Origin: Rhodobiaceae bacterium
Lineage (GTDB): Bacteria; Pseudomonadota; Alphaproteobacteria; Parvibaculales; Parvibaculaceae
Assembly: GCA_021404525.1 (NCBI GenBank)
Contig: JAAWWE010000001.1
Location: 372,001 to 436,000 of the forward strand
Length of the DNA: 64,000 nucleotides
Direction: 5' to 3'
The position numbers and the translations under genes are program-made. Below the pieces are notes generated by a model. That model had not been told where the DNA came from. It did not search any database and saw only the letters and a list, made by a program, of their open reading frames with translations. Positions 40,999-49,800 of this stretch are shown here, piece after piece. Each line of letters begins with the position of its first letter. Within the stretch, counting starts at the first letter, position 1.

Positions 40999-41565
40999 TC
41001 AGTTTCCGGACCGTGGCCTGAGCCAATCAGGCCGCGGGCCGTCCGGCCGGAACATCCGCACCGTTTCTTCGGTAAAGTGAGGGATCAGCCGGTCGCCATA
41101 GCTTAATTTGGCCAGTGGCCGCACGTGGACCATCAGCCGCGTGGAACCATCAGAAGGTTCAATATAGGGAAGCGCCAAGCTTTCAAACTCAACCATATCG
41201 CCTGTGCGGCTATTGAGCGTGCCGCTCACCCATCGACCAAATGGGGCTTCCTCACCGTGCTCTCGGTAGAAGGCCTCAAAGGTCTCCCGACGCTTCTGAG
41301 CGTCGACGGCTGCCATGCTTTCTTCAAGATAGGTGCCGGTTAGGTTTTGCCCAAAAGCATCTGTGAGGGCCGTCCCGAAAAGAAGGCAGAAGGCGCGACC
41401 ATCCACATCAATTCGATGTAAGAGCAGGTTGGGCATAAAGGCCGCAAGGCCACGCAGCGGCAGGTCAGACTTTGCAGGTATGGAAACACCGGCTTCATCG
41501 CGTGCCTCATACCAAAGCGAGGCATATGCGATCATTGCATCTGATTTAACAACCACTGCTGACAC
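40999..41565 (-). CDS. PAS_5 (DUF1457-type) domain protein
   Basis: The 188-residue protein matches the small alphaproteobacterial PAS family: an N-terminal YASLWYEARDEAG-type helix, PLRGLAAFMPNLLLHRID, and a compact PAS core with FGTALTDAFGQNLTGTYL. It has no output domain. Members may sense a ligand or interact with a partner, but the function is unknown. The start is GTG preceded by GGGGG; an ATG 30 bases inside is possible. It converges on aspS with a 5-base gap. Confidence 0.75.
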   Translation of the reverse strand: MSAVVVKSDAMIAYASLWYEARDEAGVSIPAKSDLPLRGLAAFMPNLLLHRIDVDGRAFCLLFGTALTDAFGQNLTGTYLEESMAAVDAQKRRETFEAFYREHGEEAPFGRWVSGTLNSRTGDMVEFESLALPYIEPSDGSTRLMVHVRPLAKLSYGDRLIPHFTEETVRMFRPDGPRPDWLRPRSGN

Positions 41566-41708
41566 GAGACCCCCAGACCCTCATAGGTGCAACGGAGGTT
41601 TTAATATGTGGGTGGCACTATGTCTAGCAATAGAGGGGCCAAGTGTCGAAAACTCACTCGAAGGAACTGCTCCTTGGCTTTCGGTGTCATAGTCGCCGTG
41701 ACGCCGAC

Positions 41709-42194
41709 CTATTGCGAGCGCAAGCGGTCTCGGGCCGCCTCTCGGGAGCCTGTAGCAGGCACCAATCCGCCCTGGGGTTCCATGGCCTTGCCCAGGCCAA
41801 AGGGCGGCATGCCGCTATAGACATTCTCATAAGCTCCCGCCTTCACCAGATAGGTTTCGTGCCAAATGCCCACATCCCCACGGGTCTTGCCTAATAGAGC
41901 GTTAAACCGCGCCCAGGCGGGCCAATGCTCATGATCGCCTGCGCGGGCATAGGTCTCCAGATGATCGAAGGACCGCCAATATTGAATGAAGAGGCTTCCG
42001 GCACGTTCCACACCGAGAAACCCGGTATCCTCAGAGTCTGAATTTTCGAGCTCTTTCAGCATACGGAACATGGCCCGCGAGACCGGCACCCATTTGTGGG
42101 GCAGCCACCATTTATTGACGCGCATGCCTATCAGAAAAACGACAAAGTCGCCGTCAATTTCAGCGGTCATGCGTTGGGGGATGATGGTGGACAT
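41709..42194 (-). CDS. DUF4188 domain protein
   Basis: The 161-residue protein contains the DUF4188 pattern: FVVFLIGMRVNKWW near residue 18, LGVERAGSLFIQYWRSFDHL, then DVGIWHETYLVKAGAYENVY. This is a ferredoxin-like fold related to small monooxygenase or antibiotic-biosynthesis-monooxygenase proteins. No cofactor site can be identified. It is followed within 20 bases by a cupin gene on the same strand, so they may be cotranscribed. Confidence 0.75.
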   Translation of the reverse strand: MSTIIPQRMTAEIDGDFVVFLIGMRVNKWWLPHKWVPVSRAMFRMLKELENSDSEDTGFLGVERAGSLFIQYWRSFDHLETYARAGDHEHWPAWARFNALLGKTRGDVGIWHETYLVKAGAYENVYSGMPPFGLGKAMEPQGGLVPATGSREAARDRLRSQ

Positions 42195-42212
42195 TGGGAG
42201 ACACGCCTTGTC

Positions 42213-42707
42213 TTAGTTGAACTGAATGAAATCGGTGGAGACGGGCCCCTGGCCCCGAATTTCCACGGTTACCGGTTCGCCGCAGGACCCGTCATAATGG
42301 AGCTCCCCTTTGGGGTGAAACGCGAAACTTCCGGCGGGGAGCGGCTTGGTTCCCTCACATCCCCCCGAAATTCCAACGCCAAAATGCCAGATGCCATCGA
42401 TCACGGTGATAAAGCGATCCTGATTGTGGGAGTGGGGCGGGCTGCGAACTCCTGTATCGAACCGGACACGGATTACATATGGGCCCGGTTCATCCGGATT
42501 GCCATAAAGGACCGCCGCAGTAAGACCTTGAAGACCAGGCACTGGCTGGAGCTCAATCTCGTCTGTGCTCTGTGCGATGAACCCGGCCCGGCTGGCCTCA
42601 GCCACCGGTGCACTCTGTTCACCTTCTTCATGATGGCCCGCAAGGCTGGCGCCTGAGAAGCTGGACAGGGCAATGAGAGCAAAAGCAAAACGGACGATGG
42701 GAGTCAT
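42213..42707 (-). CDS. Exported cupin-domain protein
   Basis: The 164-residue protein has a signal peptide (about residues 1-23, ending SGASLAG) and a single cupin barrel. Metal-type histidines are in PPHSHNQDRF, with a second motif around AFHPKGELHYDG. Such periplasmic cupins may bind metal or a small ligand, but function is unknown. AAGGA lies nine bases before the ATG. It sits just upstream of the DUF4188 gene. Confidence 0.78.
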   Translation of the reverse strand: MTPIVRFAFALIALSSFSGASLAGHHEEGEQSAPVAEASRAGFIAQSTDEIELQPVPGLQGLTAAVLYGNPDEPGPYVIRVRFDTGVRSPPHSHNQDRFITVIDGIWHFGVGISGGCEGTKPLPAGSFAFHPKGELHYDGSCGEPVTVEIRGQGPVSTDFIQFN

Positions 42708-42781
42708 GAGATAGCATCCTTGTTGGTTTGCTCAGTCTGCCACCTCCAAGACGCCTGTGTCATGTCTGGCGGGCGGGGGAT

Positions 42782-43078
42782 TCAAACCCCCTCCACAATA
42801 ATCACGTCATTTTCTGACGCGCCTTTGCGTTTGGCTTTTGCTGCCTGATATTCCGGTGAGTGGAAGCAGTCCTTGGCGGCTTGAACGCTGGGGAACTCCA
42901 CAACAATGTGGCGTTCCTTGGCCTGGCCTTCGACCACCTCAAAGTCACCGCCGCGGGCGAGGAATTTCGCGCCGTACTTCTCAAACGGTGCGGCGACGCC
43001 GGCGCGGTACTCGTCATATTTCGCCTGGTCGGTGACGGTGGCGTGGGCGATCCAATATCCTTTGGGGGTCTCACTCAT
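42782..43078 (-). CDS. DUF1330 domain protein
   Basis: The 98-residue protein matches DUF1330: KGYWIAHATVTDQAKYDEYR, then FLARGGDFEVVEG and HIVVEFPSVQAAKDCFHSPEYQAAK. This is a dimeric alpha-beta barrel fold of unknown activity. The ATG at 43078 gives the family-standard start. Its stop codon lies in the loop of a GGGGG/CCCCC hairpin (42775-42791) that may help terminate transcription. Confidence 0.82.
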   Translation of the reverse strand: MSETPKGYWIAHATVTDQAKYDEYRAGVAAPFEKYGAKFLARGGDFEVVEGQAKERHIVVEFPSVQAAKDCFHSPEYQAAKAKRKGASENDVIIVEGV

Positions 43079-43104
43079 GAGGCAGGGTCCTTTCAATGCG
43101 AGTC

Positions 43105-43174
43105 ACCCTCGTGCTCGACACGAGGGTCCATGGAGCCTTTCGACACTCAATGGATGCTCGGGTCAAGCCCGGGC
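43105..43174. repeat. Mosaic palindromic intergenic repeat
   Basis: The element contains a perfect 9-bp stem, ACCCTCGTG (43105-43113) with CACGAGGGT (43119-43127), and a second stem, GCTCGGG / CCCGGGC (43156-43174), with one G-T pair. Read on the minus strand it encodes CPGLTRAS, a peptide I recall from spurious short genes made by dispersed alphaproteobacterial repeats. It fills most of the gap between DUF1330 and the next gene. Confidence 0.6.
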
Positions 43175-43200
43175 AGGGCAATTTCATTGTGTAAAAAATA

Positions 43201-43229
43201 ATTGACTCAGAGTAAGATAATTCATACAT
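43201..43229 (+). promoter_or_regulatory. Candidate promoter of the membrane protein-XRE pair
   Basis: TTGACT at 43201-43206 is followed after 17 bases by TACATG. The intervening sequence is AT-rich (AAGATAATTCA), unlike its surroundings. It lies about 100 bases before the next gene. The -10 is a poor match. Confidence 0.35.
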
Positions 43230-43304
43230 GAGGTACATCAGAGTTGACGTCGGTGCTACCAGCTGTCGGCAGCTTCCGTCACGTACCAAAGGAGACCGAG
43301 CCTC

Positions 43305-43772
43305 ATGCTGCAATCCCTGTCCTTCAAAGAACGAAACATCGTGGCCTATCTCGTCTCTATGGCGTTGGTCTTCGCGACCTATGGGTGGGTGGTCTCTGGC
43401 CTTGCGGAAGCAGGGCGGTTTGAGGGGCCGGACGCGTTGGCGCTGCTCGGCACGTGCATCCTCGGACTTGTCGTCGGCACGATTGTTGTGACCTTCGTCA
43501 TTGTGATCGCTTTCAACATTGTTCTGACAAAAGTCGCCGGCGACGCGGAAGACGAGACGGCCTACTTGATGGACGAGCGGGACCGCTTGATTGAATTAAA
43601 GAGCCTCAAGCTCGCCCACTATCTGACAGGGTCTGGCGTGGCTCTCTCCATGTTGGTGCTGGCCTTCGGGGGCAGCGCGTTTCTCGTCTTCCATCTTGTG
43701 ATGTTTTCCTTTGCCGGTGCGGACATCATTGCGTCCCTCGTTCAGTTCCGCTTTTACCGGCAGGGCGCTTGA
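43305..43772 (+). CDS. Four-helix membrane protein of unknown function, paired with XRE regulator
   Basis: The 155-residue protein has four hydrophobic segments (about 13-33, 46-73, 103-122 and 127-147) and a conserved-looking cytoplasmic DETAYLMDERDRLIELKSLK between helices 2 and 3. That arrangement resembles DUF2178-type proteins that sit next to small HTH regulators. The following XRE gene starts three bases after the stop. Function is unknown; the pair is probably a membrane protein with its own regulator. Confidence 0.7.
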   Translation: MLQSLSFKERNIVAYLVSMALVFATYGWVVSGLAEAGRFEGPDALALLGTCILGLVVGTIVVTFVIVIAFNIVLTKVAGDAEDETAYLMDERDRLIELKSLKLAHYLTGSGVALSMLVLAFGGSAFLVFHLVMFSFAGADIIASLVQFRFYRQGA

Positions 43773-43775
43773 GCG

Positions 43776-44000
43776 ATGACCAAGAGCAAAAAAACGCACG
43801 TGGCGAATAATATTCGCCGACTGCGCTTCGACCATGATGAGATGACCCAGAAGGAACTCGCAGAACGCGTCGGTGTCACCCGCCAGACCATCGTGGCGAT
43901 TGAGAAGGCCGCCTATTCCCCGTCGCTCGAATTGGCATTCCTCATTGCGCGCGAGTTCGGACGTCCCCTCGAAGAGGTGTTTACTTACGAGGACGGGTGA
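43776..44000 (+). CDS. Small XRE-family transcriptional regulator
   Basis: The 74-residue protein is almost entirely one helix-turn-helix: NNIRRLRFDHDEMTQKELAERVGVTRQTIVAIEKAAYSPSLELAF is the classic Cro/CI pattern, written here only as a region (residues 11-56). It resembles YozG-like regulators coded beside small membrane proteins. It likely controls its own operon. Confidence 0.88.
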   Translation: MTKSKKTHVANNIRRLRFDHDEMTQKELAERVGVTRQTIVAIEKAAYSPSLELAFLIAREFGRPLEEVFTYEDG

Positions 44001-44087
44001 GGTGGGTGACCGCTCGACAGTGAGTTCCAAAAATGCTGACCAATTGCAGGATGGTCGCCCGCTCCAGGAAAACCTCCGTGTGAAGAA

Positions 44088-44519
44088 TTAAGAAACTTCA
44101 AGCCAAGCAAGATCGACTGCAACCGGGCGCGTCATGCTCTGAACACCATCTTTCACGGCGACAATTGTCTCTCTCTCATCGATATGCGCTTGTCCCCATA
44201 GGGTGAGCGCCTTGAGCGCGGGCAAGAGCGCCAGGCCCTTCTCCGTCAATTCATACTCATGCCGCAGCGGACGTGTTTGATAGGGCTGCTTGGAGATGAT
44301 CCCCAGTGCCTCCAGTTTTTTCAGGCGATCTGCAAGCGTTTTGGCTGGGATCTTCTCAGCGGCACTTTGAAACTTCTTGAACGTGCACGTGCCGAAATAG
44401 ACTAAATCGCGGATGATCAGGAGACTCCATTTGTCTCCTACCAAGTCAAGTGTGCTCGCCAGCGGGCAGGTCGATCGATGAGTTGTGGGTTCAACAAGTG
44501 CCATCAACGCAGATTCCAT
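44088..44519 (-). CDS. HxlR-family transcriptional regulator
   Basis: The 143-residue protein is a winged helix of the HxlR/DUF24 family: CPLASTLDLVGDKWSLLIIRDL at the N-terminus, IPAKTLADRLKKLEALGII recognition region, and the YELTEKGLALLP wing. Cys18 sits at the position used as a thiol sensor of quinones, aldehydes or oxidants in related regulators. It is divergent from an alcohol dehydrogenase-GST-thioesterase operon with a strong palindrome between them, so it likely controls that operon. Confidence 0.9.
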   Translation of the reverse strand: MESALMALVEPTTHRSTCPLASTLDLVGDKWSLLIIRDLVYFGTCTFKKFQSAAEKIPAKTLADRLKKLEALGIISKQPYQTRPLRHEYELTEKGLALLPALKALTLWGQAHIDERETIVAVKDGVQSMTRPVAVDLAWLEVS

Positions 44520-44587
44520 TTTCAGTCAAAGCAGTAAGAGAGACTCTAATATGGAAAGTAACTCTTGCATAGCGCGGAGGTTTTGCC

Positions 44588-44618
44588 TATTGTCACTTTC
44601 CAAAATGAAGTGACAATA
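44588..44618. promoter_or_regulatory. Perfect 11-bp-arm inverted repeat, probable HxlR operator
   Basis: TATTGTCACTT (44588-44598) and AAGTGACAATA (44608-44618) are exact inverse repeats around 9 bases. The arms overlap a promoter-like TTGTCA (44591-44596) and GACAAT (44612-44617... 16 bases apart, within one base). A further half-site, AAGTAAC, lies at 44556-44562. A dimeric repressor bound here would block the promoter of the downstream dehydrogenase gene. Confidence 0.7.
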
Positions 44619-44659
44619 AAAAAATAAATAAAAACAACAAGATAGGAAAAGAGGGTCTT

Positions 44660-45715
44660 ATGCGCAGCTTGTTTTTTGAAGATGTGAATAGGCTTGGCTG
44701 GCGTGACATTCCAGCACCCAAGGTTGAGGCCAACCATGAGGTTCTTGTCTCAACCATCGCCGCGAGCTGTTGTTATGTCGATACCATGATCATCTCCGGG
44801 AACAGTCCCTTCGAGCCGCCCTTTGCGCTCGGGCATGAATCGGTCGCCCGCGTGATCGACAAAGGCGATGCGGTCGAGGGTTTGGAGATCGGCGATATTG
44901 TGTCCGTTCCCTATCATCGAACCTGTGGCGTCTGTCCGTCCTGCGTGGCAAAAAATCCTCTAAATTGCCATGAAAAAGAGGTGCCCATTTTCGCGACCTA
45001 TGGGATGCCGGACGGGTCTGATTTTGGAGGCATGTTCTCCGAGAGCTACCGCGTTCCTTACGCCTCTCACGCCTTGGTAAAAATTCCAGCGAGCGTCGAC
45101 CCCCTCGCGGCGGTTGCCGCCGGCGATACTTTAAGTGATGCGTGGAATACGACCGTGCCGCACATCAGAAACAAGCCGGACGCGCGCGTCTTGATCACAA
45201 GCAATGCAGGTTTTGGTCTTTACGCTGCCCAATGGGCCCTCGCGGCTGGCGCGCAACAAGTGACCTATGTGGATGACGATCCGCTTCGTCTGTCCGTCGC
45301 GAAAGACATTGGCGCCGAGACGCTCACATGGTCGGACGATCTGGAAGTCCCGCCTGTCTACGACGTGATCATCAATGAACGGCAGGGCGAGAAGTCCCTC
45401 AGGTTTTGCCTGTTGGCGGGGGCCTACGGTGCTGTTGTCGAAAATGTGGTGATCTATCTTGAAGATGTCTCCATACCTATTGAGGCAATGCACTACACGG
45501 GTGTAACCCTCCGCTCGAGCTTCAGTCCCACCAGAAACTTTCTGCCCGAAGTCATCGCTGACCTCGAAGCCGGCATGATCAACCCGCGGGCCATTGAGTC
45601 CGAAGTGATCCATCTCGAGGACGCGCCTGAGCGGTTGGTTCTGCCGAGCCACAAACCCCTGATCATCTTTGATAAAACCGTCCTCAAGGAGGCATCCCGT
45701 GATCTTGCTGGGTAA
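44660..45715 (+). CDS. Zinc-type medium-chain alcohol dehydrogenase
   Basis: The 351-residue protein has the catalytic-zinc region SCCYVDTMI and GHESVARV, a structural-zinc set CGVCPSCVAKNPLNC near residues 94-108, and a Rossmann domain. The cofactor loop is atypical (TSNAGFGLYAAQWA instead of GxGxxG with V), so cofactor choice is uncertain. It is the first gene of an operon with a GST and a thioesterase and lies behind the HxlR palindrome. A role in detoxifying an aldehyde or other electrophile is inference. Confidence 0.85.
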   Translation: MRSLFFEDVNRLGWRDIPAPKVEANHEVLVSTIAASCCYVDTMIISGNSPFEPPFALGHESVARVIDKGDAVEGLEIGDIVSVPYHRTCGVCPSCVAKNPLNCHEKEVPIFATYGMPDGSDFGGMFSESYRVPYASHALVKIPASVDPLAAVAAGDTLSDAWNTTVPHIRNKPDARVLITSNAGFGLYAAQWALAAGAQQVTYVDDDPLRLSVAKDIGAETLTWSDDLEVPPVYDVIINERQGEKSLRFCLLAGAYGAVVENVVIYLEDVSIPIEAMHYTGVTLRSSFSPTRNFLPEVIADLEAGMINPRAIESEVIHLEDAPERLVLPSHKPLIIFDKTVLKEASRDLAG

Positions 45716-46328
45716 TCACGCGTCCCCCTTTACACGCAAAGTTCGGGTGCTTTCGGCGGAACTTGGGGTTGATCCCCAAATTGAGTTTCAAGACCCCGGC
45801 GCGCTATCCCCTCTTATCCCCAATGACGTGCTGGTTGCGGCGCATCCATTGGGGAAGATGCCGATCCTTCAATTAGGCGATGGGACGTCGCTGCACGACT
45901 CCCGGGTGATTTGTGAATATCTGAATGCAGAGGCAGATGGGGATCTGTTTCCTGAAGAACCCGCATTCCGATGGCAGGCGCTCTCATTGCAAGCGCTGGC
46001 TGATGGTCTCATGGACGCTGCCGTGGCCACACGATACGAACTCTCATTTCGTGAGGCGGACGCGACCCGGAGTCGTTGGATTGAGAGGCAGGTCGGACGC
46101 ATCCAGAACGCCGTCAGTCACATGAACGGGATCGCGGTGGCGTTCGCCCATCGGTTGACCATTGGTGAGATCAGCGCGGCGTGTGCGCTTGGCTATCTCG
46201 ATTTCAGATTTGCGGAGATCTCGTGGCGTGCGGAAAACCCCGAGCTCGCAGGTTGGTTTGAGACCTTCGCAAAGAGGCCCTCAATGACCTCAACACCCCC
46301 CAATCCAAACCAGAAAAAGAGAGGATGA
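45699..46328 (+). CDS. Glutathione S-transferase family protein
   Basis: The 209-residue protein begins at GTG with an excellent ribosome site (AAGGAGG, six bases upstream) and overlaps the dehydrogenase gene by 17 bases. The N-terminal thioredoxin-like domain has GNHASPFTRKVRVL with the likely active Ser, HPLGKMPILQLGDG, and the substrate motif LHDSRVICEYL. Helical C-terminal domain follows. It probably conjugates or reduces the electrophile sensed by HxlR, which is inference. Confidence 0.87.
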   Translation: MILLGNHASPFTRKVRVLSAELGVDPQIEFQDPGALSPLIPNDVLVAAHPLGKMPILQLGDGTSLHDSRVICEYLNAEADGDLFPEEPAFRWQALSLQALADGLMDAAVATRYELSFREADATRSRWIERQVGRIQNAVSHMNGIAVAFAHRLTIGEISAACALGYLDFRFAEISWRAENPELAGWFETFAKRPSMTSTPPNPNQKKRG

Positions 46329-46786
46329 TAGAGATGAAGCTGGAAGAAATGAGCGGCCTTGAGCTGATGAGATTTGCAACCACGTTGCCGGGGAATATGG
46401 GCGATCAAGGCATCGCCGGCGTTATTCCCATGAAGATTGTTGAAGCCGAAGAAGGGACTGTTGTCTTCAAGGCGACGGCGGATGACCGGCACAGTAATCC
46501 ATTAGGAGCGGTCCATGGTGGTTTTGCAGCGACCGTGTTGGACTCAGCAACGGGCTGCGCAGTTCACACGGTTTTGTCCGCAGGTGTGGGCTATGGCACC
46601 GTTGATTTGAACGTCAAAATGGTAAGGCCATTGCCTTTCAACGAGGAACTGACAGCGTCCGCAAAAGTTGTTGATCGAACCAAAAGCATGGTGATCGCTG
46701 ACGGGGTGCTGGAAGACGATACCGGGCGGGCTTATGCCTACGCAACAGCAACATGTCGGGTCGTTGAAGGTCGCAAAGCCGAGTAG
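46325..46786 (+). CDS. PaaI-family hotdog thioesterase
   Basis: The 153-residue protein has the hotdog signature HSNPLGAVHGGFAATVLDSATG (residues 58-79, in outline), with the usual HGG catalytic segment, and the later DLNVKMVRPLP strand. PaaI enzymes hydrolyse acyl-CoA or aryl-CoA thioesters. The start overlaps the GST stop as ATGA. In this operon it could release an acid product from a CoA intermediate. Confidence 0.87.
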   Translation: MIEMKLEEMSGLELMRFATTLPGNMGDQGIAGVIPMKIVEAEEGTVVFKATADDRHSNPLGAVHGGFAATVLDSATGCAVHTVLSAGVGYGTVDLNVKMVRPLPFNEELTASAKVVDRTKSMVIADGVLEDDTGRAYAYATATCRVVEGRKAE

Positions 46787-46805
46787 AACACTCTGCTTTG
46801 TTTCC

Positions 46806-49800
46806 TCAGCTACACCCGCTCGTGCCGCCACACGTGTCGCACTTAAGGCAGGTACCGTTCCGCACCATAGTGAAGTTGCCGCACTCGCTGCAGGCTTCAC
46901 CTTCATAGCCCTTCATGCGGGCTTCCACAGCCGCGGACATGGTCCGGGAGATAGACGTGTTGCCCCCTCCCGCCTGAACTGTCGTTGCCACTGCAATTTG
47001 TTCTGTGGCGACGATTTCCGTTTCTGTCACGAGCATGGTTTCAGGCTCTGCATGCGTTTCGGCTGTCAGGGCTTCTGCCGCCTGACCTGCACGCACAGTG
47101 GCGGCACCACCGCGTACCACATAAAGGTTCCCGAGCTGTGTATTCCGCGCAAAGCCAGGTGAGGCGATGGCTGTCGCCGGCATCGGGGCAGGGGGCAGTT
47201 TGCCTTCGTCTTCTCCCTCACCCATGGCGTCGGGTGTGAGGTCGGCCGGGTCCACATGGCCGAGATCATGACGGCCAAGGTAAGAGACAGCGAGTTCCCG
47301 GAACACATAGTCGAGGATCGATGTGGCGTTCTTGATCGTGTCATTGCCCTGCACAAGGCCCGCGGGCTCGAAGCGCGTGAAGGTGAAGGCCTCCACATAT
47401 TCTTCCAGCGGCACGCCATATTGCATGCCAAGTGAAATGGCGATGGCGAAATTATTCATGAGGCTCCGGAAGGCCGCGCCTTCCTTATGCATGTCGATGA
47501 AAATCTCGCCGATCGTGCCATCTTCATATTCGCCTGTCCGCAAATACACCTTGTGTCCGCCAACAACTGCTTTCTGTGTATAGCCTTTGCGACGGTCCGG
47601 CAGTTTTGCCCGCTCGCCACGTTCCCCATCGACCATGGCGGCGCCAAGGGAATTGGTTGAGGCAGTCTGTGCCTTTTCGATGGTTTTGCTCGCGAGCTTT
47701 TGCGCCAGTGTCGCTGCCTGCGCGGCAGCTGGCTGTTCAATGAGCGTTGGGGCAGCGGCGACAGCATCATCTGCCATCTCCATATCGTCCTCATCCTCTT
47801 CCACCAGCTGCGCATTGAGCGGCTGAGAGAGTTTCGAGCCATCGCGATAAAGCGCATTGGCTTTGAGCCCGAGCTTCCAGGAGAGCATGTAGCTTTCCTT
47901 ACAATCTTCCACGCTGGCAGAGTTGGGCATGTTGATCGTCTTGGAGATCGCCCCTGAGATAAAGGGCTGCGAAGCGGCCATCATCCGGATGTGGCTTTCA
48001 ACCGAGAGAAAACGCTTGCCGGTGCGGCCACACGGGTTTGCACAATCGAAGACGGGAAGGTGCGCCTCTGCGAGGCCGGGCGCACCCTCCAACGTCATCG
48101 CGCCGCAAACATGCAGGTTTGCAGCTTCAATTTCGTCCGCGCTGAAGCCAAGGGCTGCCAACATGTCGAAATCAATCTCATCCATAGCTCCCGCATCGAG
48201 ACCCAGCGCCTCAACGCAGAATTGTTCGCCAAGCGAATATTTGTTGAAGGCAAAACGGATATCAAAGGCGGTCGCGAGAGAGCCTTCAACAAGCTCAAGT
48301 GCCTCGGGGGTGAAGCCTTTGGCGGCGAGTGTTTCATGGTTCACCCCCGGCGCGCCATTGAGCGTGCCATGGCCCACCGCATAGCCGACAATTTCTTCAA
48401 TCTGATCAGGCTTGTAGCCAAGGGTGCGAAGTGCCTGTGGTACGGCCCGATTGATGATCTTGAAATAGCCACCGCCAGCGAGCTTCTTGAACTTCACCAG
48501 CGCGAAATCAGGTTCAATGCCGGTTGTGTCGCAATCCATCACGAGGCCGATCGTGCCTGTGGGGGCGACCACCGTCGATTGCGCATTGCGGTAGCCATAC
48601 TTCTCGCCCATCGAGACCGCAAGGTCCCATGCAGCGCGGGCATGTTCTACCAGGTCGCCCTGGGGACAGTGAGGCGCATCAAGCGGTACTGGATTGGTCG
48701 ATAGACCGTCGTAGGCGGTTGCTTCCCCGTGGGCTGCCGCGCGGTGATTCCGCATCACCCGGAGCATATGGGTTTCATTTTCGCCATAACCTGGGAAGGC
48801 GCCCAGTTCTTTTGCCATCTGCGCGGACGTGGCGTAGGAGACGCCGGTCATGATGGCGGAGATGGCGCCACAAATCGCGCGGGCCTCTTTCGAGTCATAG
48901 CTGATGCCCTGGGACATGAGCAGGCCACCAATATTGGCAAAGCCGAGCCCCAGCGTGCGGAACTTGTAAGAAAGCTCTGCGATCTCTTTCGACGGAAACT
49001 GAGCCATCAGCACAGAAATTTCGAGCACCACCGTCCAGAGCTTCGCAACATGTTCAAAGGCTTCAACATCAAAGCGTCCCGATGCCTGTCGGAACTGCAT
49101 CAGGTTGATGGAGGCGAGGTTGCAGGCCGTATTGTCCAGGAACATATATTCTGAACACGGATTACTGGCGCGGATCTCGCCGCTTTCCGGGCAGGTGTGC
49201 CAGTCATTGATGGTGGTGTGGTATTGAATGCCAGGGTCAGCGCTCTGCCAGGCGGCCTGACCGATCTGATCCCAAAGCTCCCGTGCGTCGAGCGTTTTGG
49301 CAATCGCACTGTCTGTTCTATTGATCAGATGCCAATCGCTGTCGGACTCAACGGCTTTGAGGAAGTCATCGGTCACGCGAACAGTATTGTTGGAATTCTG
49401 GCCTGAGACAGTGAGATAGGCTTCAGAGTCCCAATCCGTGTCATAGGTGCGGAACTCAATTTCTTTAAAACCCTGTTTGGCGAATTGGATAACCCGCTGC
49501 ACATAGTTTTCCGGAATCATGGCTTCGCGTGCGGCAATGATTGCACGTTTGAGCGCCGGGTTTTTCTTCGGATCGAAGCAGTCCCCTTCAGGCCCTTCGC
49601 AATTGACGCAGGCCCGCATGACAGCGCCGAGGAACTTCTCATTGATCTTGGAGCCGGTAACGAGGGCCGCAACTTTCTGCTCCTCAATCACCTTCCAGTT
49701 GATGAAATGTTCAATATCTGGATGGTCCACATCGACCACCACCATCTTGGCAGCGCGCCGTGTCGTGCCACCGGATTTGATGGCCCCCGCAGCCCGGTCC

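Noticed and set aside
42775..42791. T-arm-like sequence GATTCAAACC near the DUF1330 stop
   Set aside because: It is a GGGGG/CCCCC hairpin over the stop codon with no surrounding cloverleaf.
43071..43313. 80-codon minus-strand frame across the repeat
   Set aside because: The peptide arises from translating the palindromic repeat; no ribosome site is visible.
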